Source: an uncultured Gammaproteobacteria bacterium (GTDB lineage: Bacteria > Pseudomonadota > Gammaproteobacteria > Steroidobacterales > JABDMI01). Taken from it: DNA of 5,177 bases. Positions within the stretch are counted from its first letter, which is position 1; each line of letters begins with the position of its first letter. A model generated the notes under the pieces. The model searched no databases. It was not told the DNA's origin and worked only from the letters and a program-made list of their open reading frames with translations. The DNA lies in the NCBI GenBank assembly GCA_938039225.1, contig CALHVH010000100.1:1-5177 (forward strand). Direction: 5' to 3'. A program made the translations under genes and the position numbers. Of this stretch, positions 4,990 through 5,177 are shown in pieces.

Positions 4990-5177
4990 TTGACTACAGC
5001 CAGCAACAATAAGCATGCACTTCGCAAGCATTTTCGAAAACTGCGCCGTGGTCTCGCATTGCCAAAAAAACAACAAGCGGCTAAGAATATTGCCGAACTA
5101 CTTTTAACACTTCCCGAATATCAAAAAGCCAAACATATTGGCGTGTATTCTGCCCTAGCTGAAGAAGCCTCCTTGGA
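4990..5177 (+). CDS. ygfA: 5-formyltetrahydrofolate cyclo-ligase (partial, N-terminal 62 residues)
   Basis: This enzyme (5,10-methenyltetrahydrofolate synthetase) converts 5-formyl-THF to 5,10-methenyl-THF with ATP in the cytoplasm. I translated this frame by hand: MTTASNNKHALRKHFRKLRRGLALP at the start, then an amphipathic helix and HIGVYSALAEEASL at 49-62, cut by the window edge. The basic ALRKxxRxxRRxL helix near the N-terminus is typical of the family's nucleotide-binding end, and the Y-x-A-L-x-E-E-x-S-L strand matches the equivalent of the E. coli FLSFDGELDT segment. The start is taken as TTG 4990, because a TAG stop lies in frame six bases upstream and no ATG or GTG occurs in frame before the conserved helix. 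No good ribosome site is visible. It follows 6S RNA by about 76 bp; in E. coli the two are co-transcribed. Confidence 0.85.
   Translation, partial: MTTASNNKHALRKHFRKLRRGLALPKKQQAAKNIAELLLTLPEYQKAKHIGVYSALAEEASL

Noticed and set aside
5015..5107. ATG-started 30-codon frame near the right end
   Set aside because: It is out of frame with the cyclo-ligase coding sequence, which continues open to the window edge.

Overview
The window looks like chromosomal DNA from an AT-rich, non-enteric gammaproteobacterium. The evidence is the gene order: a minus-strand block ygfB–pepP–ubiI-like stands back to back with a plus-strand block of a small coiled-coil gene, zapA, 6S RNA (ssrS) and 5-formyltetrahydrofolate cyclo-ligase. 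This is the core locus known from Escherichia coli and many other gammaproteobacteria. The extra coiled-coil gene of the TIGR02449 type points away from the enterics. I cannot name a genus from the sequence alone.

Minus strand, read from the centre leftwards. ygfB (UPF0149) is followed by pepP (Xaa-Pro aminopeptidase P), by a UbiI/VisC-type flavin hydroxylase of ubiquinone synthesis 17 bp later, and after 51 bp by the first 127 codons of an AhpD/carboxymuconolactone-decarboxylase-like protein that runs off the left edge. The short gaps suggest one transcription unit. Compared with E. coli, ubiH is missing between pepP and ubiI.

The 194-bp central gap (3813–4006) carries divergent start signals. 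On the plus strand a near-consensus sigma70-type promoter places its start point on, or one base from, the ATG of the coiled-coil gene, which suggests a leaderless mRNA. On the minus strand a TATAAA box precedes ygfB, with an inverted repeat where its -35 element would sit.

Plus strand. The coiled-coil gene and zapA probably work together at the division ring. After zapA comes a promoter with a perfect TATAAT box and a perfect 16-bp palindrome, then a roughly 200-nt RNA whose sequence blocks, terminal stem and position identify it as 6S RNA. An 80-bp leader containing a perfect 14-bp palindrome follows, then the start of the cyclo-ligase gene, which appears to begin at TTG and is cut by the right edge.

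Every gene belongs to a known family and I see no new multi-gene system. There is no mobile element, CRISPR array or tRNA. The points most worth a second look are regulatory: the leaderless promoter, the palindromes at the 6S promoter and in the cyclo-ligase leader, and the altered gene content of the ubiquinone block.
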